A DNA stretch of 49,002 nt from Gemmatimonadota bacterium (GCA_015664885.1 DQPL01000025.1:1-49002); one strand, 5' to 3'; shown: positions 33,996 through 43,536, numbered from the stretch's first letter. Translations and numbers: made by a program. The notes: a model not told the origin generated them from the letters alone.

Positions 33996-34719
33996 ACGTG
34001 ACTAGCTCCACTGAGCTGAAGCGCGGCTGCGCGTTGAACGATTTGAGCGACAAACGGTCCTCCCGGAAGACGAACTCTGTAACGGTGGTATTCTGCACGG
34101 CCCAAGCAAACTCCATGGCCTGCTTGTCGTCCAGCCCCAAGACCGAAGCGACGGTCGAGCCGATCGGTCCGCCGGATGTGAAGACGCCCACCGTGGAACC
34201 GTGGCCGGCCTCCTCGACGATGCGGTCGACGCCGCGTTCGACGCGCGCGCGAAAGGCTTGCCAACTCTCCTCCACGGCCACTCCGGAGGGCAGTTCGCCG
34301 CGCGCCCAAGTCCGCATGATTTGGCGAAACGCCGCGAAGTAGGCACGTGCGCGCTGCCTGCTGTCGGAGTCCGGCGCCTGAATCGCGTCGTGTAGCTGTG
34401 CGTACTCCGGCCGAGAGAGCGCCTTCTCCACTACCTGCGCACCGCTGTGCTCCTCAAGCTGTTTGACATTCACCGGATCAGGCCAGATCAGGTCGTTGCG
34501 CGCGTACGCCGAAGCGACCGCATCGGCGCTCTGTCCATGCCGATGCGCGGGTCCGACGAAGACGTGATCGAAGACGACTCCGGAACGAACGAACTCATCA
34601 CCCAGTGCGTCGGCCTGTTCCAGCCCCAGTGGCGAGAGCTGGTCGTAGTTGTCGAATGCGACGGATGGATCTACCGAGAACGACGCCTGCGCATGACGCA
34701 CCATGATGATCCGGCTCAT
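33988..34719 (-). CDS. Histidine phosphatase family protein
   Basis: 243 residues of the phosphoglycerate-mutase superfamily. The catalytic RHG-like motif is IIMVRHAQASF with the phospho-accepting His at 8; the second Arg/His sites are FVGPAHRHGQSADAV and VGVFTSGGPIGS. The second catalytic His is less standard (SGGP where many have SHG), so activity should be regarded as likely but unproven. It may hydrolyse a phosphorylated intermediate of the neighbouring kinase and dehydrogenase, much as ACAD10 carries an extra phosphatase-like domain. Confidence 0.85.
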   Translation of the reverse strand: MSRIIMVRHAQASFSVDPSVAFDNYDQLSPLGLEQADALGDEFVRSGVVFDHVFVGPAHRHGQSADAVASAYARNDLIWPDPVNVKQLEEHSGAQVVEKALSRPEYAQLHDAIQAPDSDSRQRARAYFAAFRQIMRTWARGELPSGVAVEESWQAFRARVERGVDRIVEEAGHGSTVGVFTSGGPIGSTVASVLGLDDKQAMEFAWAVQNTTVTEFVFREDRLSLKSFNAQPRFSSVELVTYV

Positions 34720-34740
34720 GCTAAGGGCGTACCACGGTCG

Positions 34741-35985
34741 CTACTCCGACCCTTCCAGCCGACGGATGGCCTCCTCGATGTCGATTCCGGAGTCGATCCA
34801 GTCGGTGAAGCGCTCGGGGGTTCCGTCGTCGAGGGTTCGCACAAGGAACGTGGCTCTCGTTCCCTGGCGGCTCGTGGGGGTGAACGTGAGTGGGGCACCG
34901 ACACCTTGGAAGCCGTCGAACGTCTCCAAGGCCGCGATGAATGACTCGGTCGTCAAATCTCGTCCGGCGCGCCTGAGCCCCTCAACCAGCGGCTCCGCGT
35001 AGCGGAAGCCGGATAGGAAGAACTCGCTGACGCGCTCGTCTGGGGCAATGCGCGCGGTTGCCTCCCGATACTTCTCCATGAGTTCACTATCCGAGTTGTA
35101 CAGCTCGCCGATCGCGGCGAAGATCACGCCCGCCCACGCGCCTTCGGTCAGGTCGTACAGGTTGACCACGTCCGCGAGCACGGAGCTCGCGAGCCACTGC
35201 GTCTCGTAGCCGAGCCTGCCGACCGCGCCGACGATGATCGTCGCGTGCCGGGGCGTGAGCCACATGATGACCGCCTCGGCCCCAGACTCGCGCAGCCTCA
35301 CCGCGTGCGAGTTCAAGTCGGTGTCTCCAACCTCGACCGAAGCGGACTCGACCACGTTGAGCCCGTGCTGTTCGAGCGCTAGCTGAGCACCGATGAGCCC
35401 GCTCTGGCCGAAGTCGTCGTTTTGATAGATCACGGCGACCTTGGTGAAGCCCAGGTCGTTCACGACGTGGTCGACCAAGACCGCGGCCTCGTCGAAGTAC
35501 GGCGTGTATTGGGCGAAGACATACTTTTTCGCCGGCCAAGCCCAGTGCGTCGCCCCGGTCGCGGGCGAGACCATCACGACCTCGTTCTCAATGAGGTAGT
35601 CCATCACCGCACGCGTCGTGGCGGTTCCAACGCCGGCGACCACTGCGAAGACCCGGTCTCGCTCGACCATCTCACGCACCACTGCCACGGTTCGGGAGGC
35701 GTTGTACGCGTCGTCGCGCAGGATGAATCGGATCTTTCTTCCGTGGATGCCTCCCTCTTCGTTGATCATGTCGAAGTAGGCCGCCGCGCCCCGACCGACC
35801 GAGCCCCACAGCGCTGCGGGTCCCGTCTGCGGGCCCCACCCGCCGATCACGATCTCGTCGTCCGTAACCCCGCGAACTCCGCCCTCGTCGACGGGTTCCG
35901 CACAGCCGTACGCCATGCCGAGCGTCATCGACAGAAGGATCCCCTTCTTGGCGTATTCGATTCCCTTCATCCAGTTCGGCCTCAC
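34741..35985 (-). CDS. livK: Branched-chain-type ABC substrate-binding lipoprotein
   Basis: 414 residues from a GTG that overlaps the livF stop (GTGA). A signal with lipobox MAYGC is followed by a type I periplasmic binding fold: EIVIGGWGPQTGPAAL, FDMINEEGGIHGRKIRFI and VAVIYQNDDFGQSGLIGA. LivK-type proteins bind branched amino acids, short amides or aromatic and aliphatic acids. The placement among acyl-CoA genes favours a carboxylic acid ligand. It is encoded after the two ATPases. Confidence 0.9.
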   Translation of the reverse strand: MRPNWMKGIEYAKKGILLSMTLGMAYGCAEPVDEGGVRGVTDDEIVIGGWGPQTGPAALWGSVGRGAAAYFDMINEEGGIHGRKIRFILRDDAYNASRTVAVVREMVERDRVFAVVAGVGTATTRAVMDYLIENEVVMVSPATGATHWAWPAKKYVFAQYTPYFDEAAVLVDHVVNDLGFTKVAVIYQNDDFGQSGLIGAQLALEQHGLNVVESASVEVGDTDLNSHAVRLRESGAEAVIMWLTPRHATIIVGAVGRLGYETQWLASSVLADVVNLYDLTEGAWAGVIFAAIGELYNSDSELMEKYREATARIAPDERVSEFFLSGFRYAEPLVEGLRRAGRDLTTESFIAALETFDGFQGVGAPLTFTPTSRQGTRATFLVRTLDDGTPERFTDWIDSGIDIEEAIRRLEGSE

Positions 35986-36749
35986 GTTCCGCTTCCCGAT
36001 TGTGGTGATCGTGTCTGCACACCCATGTATAGCGCCTCGACCTCATCGTTGTCGATCAGATCCGCCGCCGGCCCCTGGATGACCACGGAGCCATTCTCCA
36101 GCACGAGCCCCTCGTCCGCGATGGAAAGCGCCATGCGGGCATTTTGCTCCACGAGCAGGATCGTGACCCCTTCGTCCCGAATCCCCTGGATGATGTCGAA
36201 CACTTGTCGCACGAGGATGGGCGCCAAGCCCAACGAGGGCTCGTCCAACAGCAGCAGTCGGGGGCCGTTCATGAGCGCCCGCGCGATCGCCAGCATCTGT
36301 TGCTCGCCGCCCGAGAGTGTGCCCGCGGGCTGGGACAGACGCTCGGACAAGAGCGGAAAGAACTCGTAGACCTGTTCCAGCGTGCGCCGAGTCGCGGCGC
36401 GATCCCGCCTTATGTAGCCGCCGACGGTGAGGTTCTGACTGACGCTCAGCTCTGGGAAGAGTCGTCGTCCCTCCGGCACATAAGAGATGCCGGCCCGCAC
36501 GATCTTTTCCGTGGCCATCCCGTCGATGGCGAGGCCGTCGAATTCGATTGAGCCCTGCCGGGGCTGGCCATCGAGAACGCCCAGGATCGTGCTCAGAAGC
36601 GTGCTCTTGCCGGCACCGTTGTTGCCTAGGATCGCGGTGATCGCACCCTCGGCCACCGTGAGCGAAACTCCCCTCAGCGCCTGCAACGGTCCGTAGAAGG
36701 TCTCGACTCGATCGAGCGCCAGCAGAGGCTGGCCGGGGTTCTTATCCAC
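35982..36749 (-). CDS. livF: ABC transporter ATP-binding protein LivF
   Basis: 255 residues from a GTG. Walker A GNNGAGKST, signature LSGGEQQMLAIARAL, Walker B LLLLDEPSLGLAP and switch His replaced by the LivF-typical VEQNA. It hydrolyses ATP to drive the LivHM permease together with LivG. It begins five bases after the livG stop. Confidence 0.94.
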   Translation of the reverse strand: MDKNPGQPLLALDRVETFYGPLQALRGVSLTVAEGAITAILGNNGAGKSTLLSTILGVLDGQPRQGSIEFDGLAIDGMATEKIVRAGISYVPEGRRLFPELSVSQNLTVGGYIRRDRAATRRTLEQVYEFFPLLSERLSQPAGTLSGGEQQMLAIARALMNGPRLLLLDEPSLGLAPILVRQVFDIIQGIRDEGVTILLVEQNARMALSIADEGLVLENGSVVIQGPAADLIDNDEVEALYMGVQTRSPQSGSGT

Positions 36750-36754
36750 CGCCC

Positions 36755-37525
36755 CTATCCATCGCCTAAGTACGCCTTCACGACTTCGGGGTGGCTCTGC
36801 ACTTCATCGGGCGGACCCAGCGCGATCGGCCTCCCGAAGTTGAGCGCTAGGACACGGTCGGCGAGGCCGATCGCCAGTTGCATGTGGTGCTCGATGAGGA
36901 GAATGGTCAGACCCAGGTCGTCGCGAAGCTTGCGTAGCCGCTCACCGATATCCGCACGCTCTTCAGGGTTCATCCCTGCCGTGGGCTCGTCCACCAGCAG
37001 CAGCAGCGGCTCCATCGCAAGGGCCCGGCCGAGCTCCACGCGCTTCTGCGTTCCGTACGGAAGTTCACTCACGGGGCGGTTGCGCACGGCCTCGAGCTCG
37101 AGGGTCTCTAGCACCTGTTCGACGTGCTCCCGGTTTTCGATTTCCTCCCGGGCCGCCCACGTGCGCCGGCCGAGCATCGCCATGCCGCGCCACAAGCCCG
37201 TGCTCATATGCTGATGACGTCCGAGCATCAGGTTGTCGACGGTGGTTTCGCTCGCGAATAGCTCGATGTTCTGGAACGTCCTCGCCAGTCCCATGCGTGC
37301 GATGCGACTGGGGCTGAGCCCCGAGATCTTGTTACCCTGGAAGTGGATGCTGCCCGCCGTCGGCTTGTAGATCCCGTTGATGCAGTTGAAGGCCGTGGAC
37401 TTACCAGAGCCGTTGGGCCCGATCACGGAGAAGATCGACCCCTTTTCGACCTCGAAGGACACGTCGTCCAGGGCGGTTAGTCCCCCGAAGCGTTTGGTCA
37501 GGCCCTGCACCGAGAAGAACGACAT
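36755..37525 (-). CDS. livG: ABC transporter ATP-binding protein LivG
   Basis: 256 residues from the ATG at 37525, which overlaps the livH stop by one base; a TTG one codon earlier is possible. Walker A GPNGSGKST, the LivG-type signature ELPYGTQKRVELGRAL, Walker B LLLLVDEPTAGMNPEE and LIEHHM. Pairs with LivF. The order livM-livH-livG-livF-livK differs from the E. coli order but is common elsewhere. Confidence 0.94.
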   Translation of the reverse strand: MSFFSVQGLTKRFGGLTALDDVSFEVEKGSIFSVIGPNGSGKSTAFNCINGIYKPTAGSIHFQGNKISGLSPSRIARMGLARTFQNIELFASETTVDNLMLGRHQHMSTGLWRGMAMLGRRTWAAREEIENREHVEQVLETLELEAVRNRPVSELPYGTQKRVELGRALAMEPLLLLVDEPTAGMNPEERADIGERLRKLRDDLGLTILLIEHHMQLAIGLADRVLALNFGRPIALGPPDEVQSHPEVVKAYLGDG

Positions 37526-38397
37526 CAAACTTTCCGCGGTGGCTTACGTCCGAACAGCCCGACCGGCCTGAACCACAGCACGATGACGATGATCAGGAAG
37601 GCCACCGCGGACTTGAACTCCACGGAGACGTAGGCTCCGAACAGATTTTCCACGATGCCCAGCAAATAGCCGCCGAGCACGGCGCCAATGGGGGTATTCA
37701 TTCCGCCCAACACAGCCGCCGCGAAGCCCTTGAGCAGCGGATCCCACATCAGAGTCGGGTCGAGGGTGATGAGTGGCGCCGTAAGTAAAGCCGCGACCGC
37801 GCCGATCACGGAGCTGATGCCGAACGTGAGCGCCACGACTGCGCGCGCGGGTACACCGTTGATTCTCGCCGCCATCGCGTCCTGCTGCGTCGCTTGCATA
37901 GCCACGCCGAGCTTGGTGAAGCGGAAGAACGCGAAGACCGCGGCCATGAGAACGAGCGCGATGGAGATCGTCGCGAGGCTCAGCGTGCTCACGGTGACAT
38001 TGCCGAAGTGGACGACTTCGTTGGCGGAGACGGGGAAGGGGAACCGCCTCTGGTCGGCGCCCCACCTCCAACCCGCCAGCCCGAACAGTGCCAGTTGAAA
38101 GCCGAGCGTCATGATGATGAGGTTGAGGTGCGTCGGATTCTTCGTGCGTCGCAGGAAGACGCCCTCGAATCCGATGCCGAGTACGAACGCGAACACGAGC
38201 GCTGCGCCGAAGGCCACCACGAAGCCGACGTTGTAGTCCACGATCAGTACGTAGGCGACGAATGCCGAGAACATCGCCATCTCGCCCTGGGCGAAATTGG
38301 GAACCCCGGTGGTCTTGTAGGTGATGACGAGCGCCAACGCCACCAGCGCGTAGATGCTTCCTGAGGAAAGCCCGCTTGCGACGATCTGAAGCAGCAT
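37525..38397 (-). CDS. livH: ABC permease LivH
   Basis: 290 residues, about eight membrane helices. Starts GLSSGSIYALVALALVITYK and PNFAQGEMAMFSAF, both typical of LivH, and ends with GGMNTPIGAVLGGYLLGIVE before a short basic tail (GRKPPRKV). Forms the membrane channel with LivM. It begins three bases after livM. Confidence 0.94.
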   Translation of the reverse strand: MLLQIVASGLSSGSIYALVALALVITYKTTGVPNFAQGEMAMFSAFVAYVLIVDYNVGFVVAFGAALVFAFVLGIGFEGVFLRRTKNPTHLNLIIMTLGFQLALFGLAGWRWGADQRRFPFPVSANEVVHFGNVTVSTLSLATISIALVLMAAVFAFFRFTKLGVAMQATQQDAMAARINGVPARAVVALTFGISSVIGAVAALLTAPLITLDPTLMWDPLLKGFAAAVLGGMNTPIGAVLGGYLLGIVENLFGAYVSVEFKSAVAFLIIVIVLWFRPVGLFGRKPPRKV

Positions 38398-38400
38398 GCC

Positions 38401-39489
38401 TCAGCCGGTTCCCGCCGCTGGGCCATCCGACGCACCACGTCGCCGCAGCCATCGCACACCGTCTTCGATGCGGAGCCAGACGCCGTATAGACCACGCGGC
38501 TCGAACATGATCGTGAGCATGATCATGGAGCCGGTGAGGACCCACCCCACGTTGGGAAGCCCGCTGGGCGACATATAAGCGTCGGAGAAATTCTGGAGCA
38601 TCGGGCCGAAGATCGGGATCTCCTGCACTGCGTCCATCCTCAGGTTCACGTACCCCATCACCAGGCTGCCCAACACCGCTCCGGCGATGGAGCCCAGACC
38701 ACCGAAGACGACCATCGCGAGGAACATCAGCGAGAGAGTGACGGAAAAGACGCCTGGGCTGATGAAACCGTTCATGAGCGCGAGCAGGCTGCCTGCGATG
38801 CCTGCGAAAGCGGCGCTCACCGTGAAGCTGAGCGTCTTGTAGTAGGCCACGTCGACACCCATGGTCTCCGCGGCGATCGGGCTGTCGCGGATCGCACGGA
38901 ACGCGCGCCCGACTCGGGTGACACTGAGGTTGCGCGCGGCGAGGGCCAACACTACGGCGATGCCGACGATCAGGAAGTAGTGGCTGATATCACCCGACAG
39001 AGGTATCGGGCCGAGGTATGCGTCCGGAACGACGAGTCCCATGTGGCCACCAAAAAAGGACCCATGGCCGATGATCAATGTCACCGCGAGCCCGAACCCC
39101 AGGGTCGCGATCGCCAGGTAGGGTCCGTCGAGACGGAGCGCCGGCAGCCCCAGCAAGAAGCCGAAGAAGGCGGACACGAGTCCTGCGGCAGGCAGCGCAA
39201 TCAGGAAGGGCGCACCCAATTCGGTCATGGCGAGCACGCTGGTGTACGCGCCTATGGCCATGAAGCCAGCATGCCCGAGCGAGACCTGCCCGGTATCACC
39301 CACCAGAATACTCAGGCCCAGGCCCACGATCACGAAGACCGCCATGTAGTTGAGCGTGAAGATCCGGTAGCCGGGCACCACGAACGGCAGGACTGCAAGC
39401 ACGGCGAGCAGTACCACGAGCTTGGCTATCGCGGCTTTTCCCGGGAGGAGTTGGACGTCCGCGTAGTGGTCCAACTCCCTCGGCGTCAC
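38401..39489 (-). CDS. livM: ABC permease LivM
   Basis: 362 residues from the GTG at 39487-39489, which overlaps the stop of the upstream acyl-CoA dehydrogenase gene (GTGA). A longer frame reaches 39,579 but lies inside that gene. About nine helices; SILVGDTGQVSLGHAGFMAI and FRAIRDSPIAAETMGVD are LivM signatures. The direct overlap ties the transporter to an acyl-CoA dehydrogenase in translation. Confidence 0.92.
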   Translation of the reverse strand: MTPRELDHYADVQLLPGKAAIAKLVVLLAVLAVLPFVVPGYRIFTLNYMAVFVIVGLGLSILVGDTGQVSLGHAGFMAIGAYTSVLAMTELGAPFLIALPAAGLVSAFFGFLLGLPALRLDGPYLAIATLGFGLAVTLIIGHGSFFGGHMGLVVPDAYLGPIPLSGDISHYFLIVGIAVVLALAARNLSVTRVGRAFRAIRDSPIAAETMGVDVAYYKTLSFTVSAAFAGIAGSLLALMNGFISPGVFSVTLSLMFLAMVVFGGLGSIAGAVLGSLVMGYVNLRMDAVQEIPIFGPMLQNFSDAYMSPSGLPNVGWVLTGSMIMLTIMFEPRGLYGVWLRIEDGVRWLRRRGASDGPAAGTG

Positions 39490-41288
39490 GTCATCGATGC
39501 CGGGAGCCCCCCGATGTCCAGGACCGAACGGGCAACGAAGGCACGCGTTTCGATGAGGCCCGCCGGCAGCGGCAACCACTTCGAGATATGGTCGAGGTGC
39601 GACCGCAGATCACCATGCTCAGCCAACGCCGACAGGATTTCGTTCGCCTCGCTCCCTATGCGTTCGACCGAGCGCTGGAAGCAGATTCGGGCGAGCGCTT
39701 CGGCCAGGTCCGAGCCCGGGGCGCCCGCCAGCTTGTGCTTGGCGACTCGCAGGTAGGTGCTTTCCGCGCCGAAGATCTCGATCGCGACGTCAGCGAGGCT
39801 GGCCATGTACTGCTGGTTGTCCGCGTCGAACATGCGGTCCTTCTCTATGCCCTCGGACACGGCCTGCACGAGGTAGAAATAGATCTTCTTCAGGTCACGA
39901 ATCCCTGAGGCGATGGGCTCGAACCCCCAGTTGGAGTCCGCGTGCTGCAAGGCCTCGAGGCCGCCGTTGGGGGCTTCCGCCGAAAGCGCTTCGATTGCGC
40001 TGTCGAAATCCAAGTCGCCTTTCCAGGCCCGCCTCAGCATCGCCCTCTGCGCGTACAAGCGGCAGATCTCGTTGGTGCCCTCATAGATGCGCGTGATCCG
40101 AGAGTCACGGTACATGCGCGCGGGGGAGTACTCTTCGCTGAAGCCGTATCCGCCGAAGACCTGAAGCGCCTCGTCTGCCAGCGCGTTGTACGCTTCGGAC
40201 GTAAACACCTTGGCCATCGCGCACTCTGCCGAGAACTCGGTGAGCGTGTTGAGCTTGTCGTCCAATGTCGGGGGCCCCATGCCATCGGTGTCCTCGAGCG
40301 CATGATAGACGAGCCCGGAAGTGCGATAAGCGACAGACTCCGCTGCATAAGCGCGCGAGGCCATGTCGGCCAGCTTGCGCTGAATCAGCCCGAAGTCTCC
40401 GATCGGGCGTCCGAACTGGATACGCTCAGCCGCATATTGCGCGGCGACCTCGACGGCCTTCCTGGCGCCGGAGGCGCTGTTGGTCGCGAGCTTGAGACGG
40501 CCCACGTTGAGTGTGCAGAACGCGACTTTGTGACCCTTGCCCACTTCGCCGAGCACGTTTTCGACCGGGACCTTCACGTTGTCGATCGACATCGCGTTGA
40601 TCGAAGCACCGTGTTGGCCCAAAAGGCGCTCATCAGCTCCGATGCTCAGGCCCTCGCTATCGCGATCCATGATCAACGTGGAGAAGTGCTCCCCGTCGAC
40701 CTTCACGAAGAGGATGAAGATGTCCGCCCACGCCGCGTTGGTGATCCATTGCTTGCCGCCGTTCACGACGTAGTGGCTGCCGTCGTCGCTCAGTACCGCG
40801 CTGGTCGTGATGTTCATCGCGTCCGACCCGGTTCCGGGCTCAGTGAGCGCAAACGCGGACAGCATCTCGCCGTTCATGCAAGGAACGAGGTAGCGCTCGC
40901 GCTGGTCTTCGGTCGCGAAGTTGATGAGCGGCAACATGCCGATGCCCTGATGCCCGAAGATGAGCGAGCCGAGGCTGCCCAGCTTGGCGCGAATCGAGCA
41001 CATGCCGGTGACGGCAAGCACGTTGAGGTCGAGGCCGCCGAACTCCTCGGGGACCTCGGCCATGAAGATTCCCAGCTCAGCGGCCTTCTTAAACAACTCC
41101 ATGCCGACGCCACCGGACCCCTTCTCCAATTCCTCGAGGTGGGGCGCGACCTCCCGGTCCGCGAAATCCTGGAACGCCTGCATGATCATGCGCTCCTCGT
41201 CGCCGAGGTCCTCGGGGGTTACGACCTCGTCGGGCTCCGTCTCATGTATGAGGAAGCTGGCACCGAAATGGCGTGTTTTGGACGTCAT
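39486..41288 (-). CDS. Long acyl-CoA dehydrogenase (VLCAD/ACAD9-like)
   Basis: 600 residues from the ATG at 41288. The N-terminal 400 residues form the dehydrogenase: AFALTEPGTGSDAMNITTSA, GGKQWITNAAWADIF, QVFGGYGFSEEYSPARMYRD and the catalytic Glu in ITRIYEGTNEICRL. A further 180-residue C-terminal helical domain, as in VLCAD and ACAD9, may serve membrane or dimer contacts. It oxidises long or branched acyl-CoA at C2-C3, passing electrons to ETF. First gene of the minus operon of nine genes. Confidence 0.93.
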   Translation of the reverse strand: MTSKTRHFGASFLIHETEPDEVVTPEDLGDEERMIMQAFQDFADREVAPHLEELEKGSGGVGMELFKKAAELGIFMAEVPEEFGGLDLNVLAVTGMCSIRAKLGSLGSLIFGHQGIGMLPLINFATEDQRERYLVPCMNGEMLSAFALTEPGTGSDAMNITTSAVLSDDGSHYVVNGGKQWITNAAWADIFILFVKVDGEHFSTLIMDRDSEGLSIGADERLLGQHGASINAMSIDNVKVPVENVLGEVGKGHKVAFCTLNVGRLKLATNSASGARKAVEVAAQYAAERIQFGRPIGDFGLIQRKLADMASRAYAAESVAYRTSGLVYHALEDTDGMGPPTLDDKLNTLTEFSAECAMAKVFTSEAYNALADEALQVFGGYGFSEEYSPARMYRDSRITRIYEGTNEICRLYAQRAMLRRAWKGDLDFDSAIEALSAEAPNGGLEALQHADSNWGFEPIASGIRDLKKIYFYLVQAVSEGIEKDRMFDADNQQYMASLADVAIEIFGAESTYLRVAKHKLAGAPGSDLAEALARICFQRSVERIGSEANEILSALAEHGDLRSHLDHISKWLPLPAGLIETRAFVARSVLDIGGLPASMT

Positions 41289-41418
41289 GAGTTCTCTGTC
41301 GTTGAGTTGCACAATCTGGACGCGGTTGCCCCGCATCCGACTCCATGCTATCCCAATTCCGGCTTAAGTTCCACACCGGCCGTCCCCATTCATCGCCCCA
41401 ATCGCAGGAGCCCGTCGT
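41289..41418. promoter_or_regulatory. Divergent control region between the two catabolic operons
   Basis: This 130-bp gap must hold the promoters of both the nine-gene minus operon and the four-gene plus operon. Read by eye there is a weak -10-like TAGCAT on the minus strand about 55 bases before the ATG. I found no clear inverted repeat that would mark an operator, and no regulator gene of the TetR or FadR type lies nearby. AGGAG at 41,403-41,407 serves the plus gene. Confidence 0.4.
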
Positions 41419-43536
41419 ATGCCCGACCCGGACCACCTCGACCGCAGAGGTGCCGTAGGCGTCATCACGCTCGACAACCCACCGGTCAACGCCCTCTCCC
41501 TGTCCTTGCGCGTCGCTTTGCAGGACGCGTTCGAGGCGGGTCTGGAGGATCCGGAGATCGAAGCGTTCGTCATCCATAGCGCCGGTCGCATGTTCAGCGC
41601 GGGCGCCGACATCCGCGAGTTCGACTCGGGCGCGGCGGGTGAGTCGCCGACCCTGGGGGAGCTGATCGCGATGATCGAGGCGTCACCCAAGCCTGTAGTG
41701 GCAGCGGTGCACGGTGCGGCTTTCGGCGGAGGCTTCGAGCTCCCTCTGGGCTGCCACGCACGGGTATCGGTCCCCGGGACCCGGGTCGGCCTGCCGGAGG
41801 TGACGCTGGGCATCGTTCCGGGGGCAGGAGGCACGCAAAGGCTCCCGCGCTTGATCGGTGTACCGGCCGCGCTCGATGCCATCGTATCCGGGAAGCCGAT
41901 GAAGGCGGAGAAGGGTTATGAGTTGGGGCTGATCGACGAAATGGCGTCGAGCCTGGACGATCTGGTCGACGTCGCGGTGCGTCTCGCCGAGAAGCTCGCG
42001 GCGGAGGACGGCCCGCCCCCCAAAGTCAGAGACCGCGACGACCGGCTTGCCGAGGCTCGGGAGAACCCGGGGCTCTTCGACGATTTCCGCGCGAGCATCG
42101 CGCGGCGGGCACGAGGCTTCGAAGCGCCCTACGCGTGCATCGAGTGCATCGAAGCGGCAGTGGAGAAACCCTTCGACGAGGGCCTCGCGTTCGAGCGCGA
42201 GACCTTCACGCGCTGCCGCAACTCACTTCAGTCCAAGGCTCAGCGACATGTGTTCTTCGCGGAGCGCGAGGCGCGACGCGTGCGCGGCGTGGAGAAGGCC
42301 ACGCCCAAGGCCTCGATTTCGCAGGCCGCGGTGCTCGGCTGCGGCACCATGGGGGGCGGCATCGCCATGTGCTTTGCCAATGCGGGCATCCCCGTCCGGG
42401 TGACCGAAACCGAGCAGGGCGCGCTGGACCGAGGCATGGACAAGATCCGAGGCAACTACGCGTCCACGGTATCGAAGGGAAGACTTTCCGAGGCTGACGC
42501 TGAGGCGCGCCTGGCGCTCATCGAGCCGACGCTCGACTTCGACAGCATCGCGGACGCGGACATCGTCATCGAGGCGGTGTTCGAGGACATGGCGCTCAAG
42601 AAGGAGATCTTCACCCGCCTCGACGCGATCTGCCGTCCCGACGCGATCATGGCCACGAATACGTCATCGCTCGACGTAGACGAGATCGCCGCCGTGACGT
42701 CGAGGCCAGAGCAAGTGGTAGGATTGCATTTCTTCAGTCCTGCCAACGTCATGCGCCTGCTCGAGATCGTGCGTGGCGAGAAGACTTCGCCCGAGGTTCT
42801 GGCCTCGGTGATGGCTATGTCCGGGCGAATCGGCAAGGTAGGCATCGTCGTGGGGGTGTGCGACGCCTTTGCCGCTAACCGCATGCTGTATCCCTATGCA
42901 CAACAGGCCGGTTTCCTCATCGAAGAGGGCGCGTTCCCTGAACAGGTGGATCGAGTGATCTACGAGTTCGGATTCCCCATGGGGCCATTCGGCCTCGGGG
43001 ACCTCGCTGGTCTCGACGTGGGCTGGCGGGTGCGGCAACACAGGGAGCCCACACGTCCCAAGGACCTTCGCTACTCGCCCATCGCGGACCGCCTCTATGA
43101 GATGGGACGCTACGGTCAGAAGACCAATAGGGGTTGGTTCCGGTACGAGGAGGGAAGCCGCACGCCAATTCCCGACCTCGAGGTCACGGAACTCATCGTG
43201 CGCACTTCGGAGGAGCTGGGCATCGAGCGCCGCGAGATCTCGGACGAGGAGATTCTGCAGCGTTGCATGTACCCGCTCATCAACATGGGCGCACGAGTGC
43301 TCGAGGAGGGCATCTCGGAGCGCTCGAGCGACTTGGACCTGGTCTGGCTCTACGGCTACGGTTTCCCGCGCTATCGCGGGGGGCCGATGTTCTACGCCGA
43401 TTCCGTCGGGGTCGACCACGTCTACGAAACGATGAAGCGCTTCCACGAGGTGCACACAGACTGGCTGGAGCCCGCTCCGCTACTGGAGCGGCTGGCGCGC
43501 GAGGGCGGCACCTTCGGCGACTGGAGCGCGTCTTGA
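41419..43536 (+). CDS. Bifunctional enoyl-CoA hydratase/3-hydroxyacyl-CoA dehydrogenase (FadJ/FadB-like)
   Basis: 705 residues. The N-terminal crotonase domain has SAGADIREF, AAFGGGFELPLGCH and GIVPGAGGTQRLPRL, including both catalytic Glu regions. A linker leads to the NAD-binding domain (LGCGTMGGGIAMCFANAGIP, then LHFFSPANVMRLLEIVRG) and two C-terminal dehydrogenase domains with GFPMGPFGLGDLAGLDVG. It hydrates 2-enoyl-CoA and oxidises the L-3-hydroxyacyl-CoA formed. Its stop overlaps the ligase start. Confidence 0.94.
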   Translation: MPDPDHLDRRGAVGVITLDNPPVNALSLSLRVALQDAFEAGLEDPEIEAFVIHSAGRMFSAGADIREFDSGAAGESPTLGELIAMIEASPKPVVAAVHGAAFGGGFELPLGCHARVSVPGTRVGLPEVTLGIVPGAGGTQRLPRLIGVPAALDAIVSGKPMKAEKGYELGLIDEMASSLDDLVDVAVRLAEKLAAEDGPPPKVRDRDDRLAEARENPGLFDDFRASIARRARGFEAPYACIECIEAAVEKPFDEGLAFERETFTRCRNSLQSKAQRHVFFAEREARRVRGVEKATPKASISQAAVLGCGTMGGGIAMCFANAGIPVRVTETEQGALDRGMDKIRGNYASTVSKGRLSEADAEARLALIEPTLDFDSIADADIVIEAVFEDMALKKEIFTRLDAICRPDAIMATNTSSLDVDEIAAVTSRPEQVVGLHFFSPANVMRLLEIVRGEKTSPEVLASVMAMSGRIGKVGIVVGVCDAFAANRMLYPYAQQAGFLIEEGAFPEQVDRVIYEFGFPMGPFGLGDLAGLDVGWRVRQHREPTRPKDLRYSPIADRLYEMGRYGQKTNRGWFRYEEGSRTPIPDLEVTELIVRTSEELGIERREISDEEILQRCMYPLINMGARVLEEGISERSSDLDLVWLYGYGFPRYRGGPMFYADSVGVDHVYETMKRFHEVHTDWLEPAPLLERLAREGGTFGDWSAS

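Noticed and set aside
39942-41579. Long plus-strand open frame of 545 codons
   Set aside because: It is opposite the well-supported 600-residue acyl-CoA dehydrogenase and crosses the divergent control region. No family resemblance and no Shine-Dalgarno.
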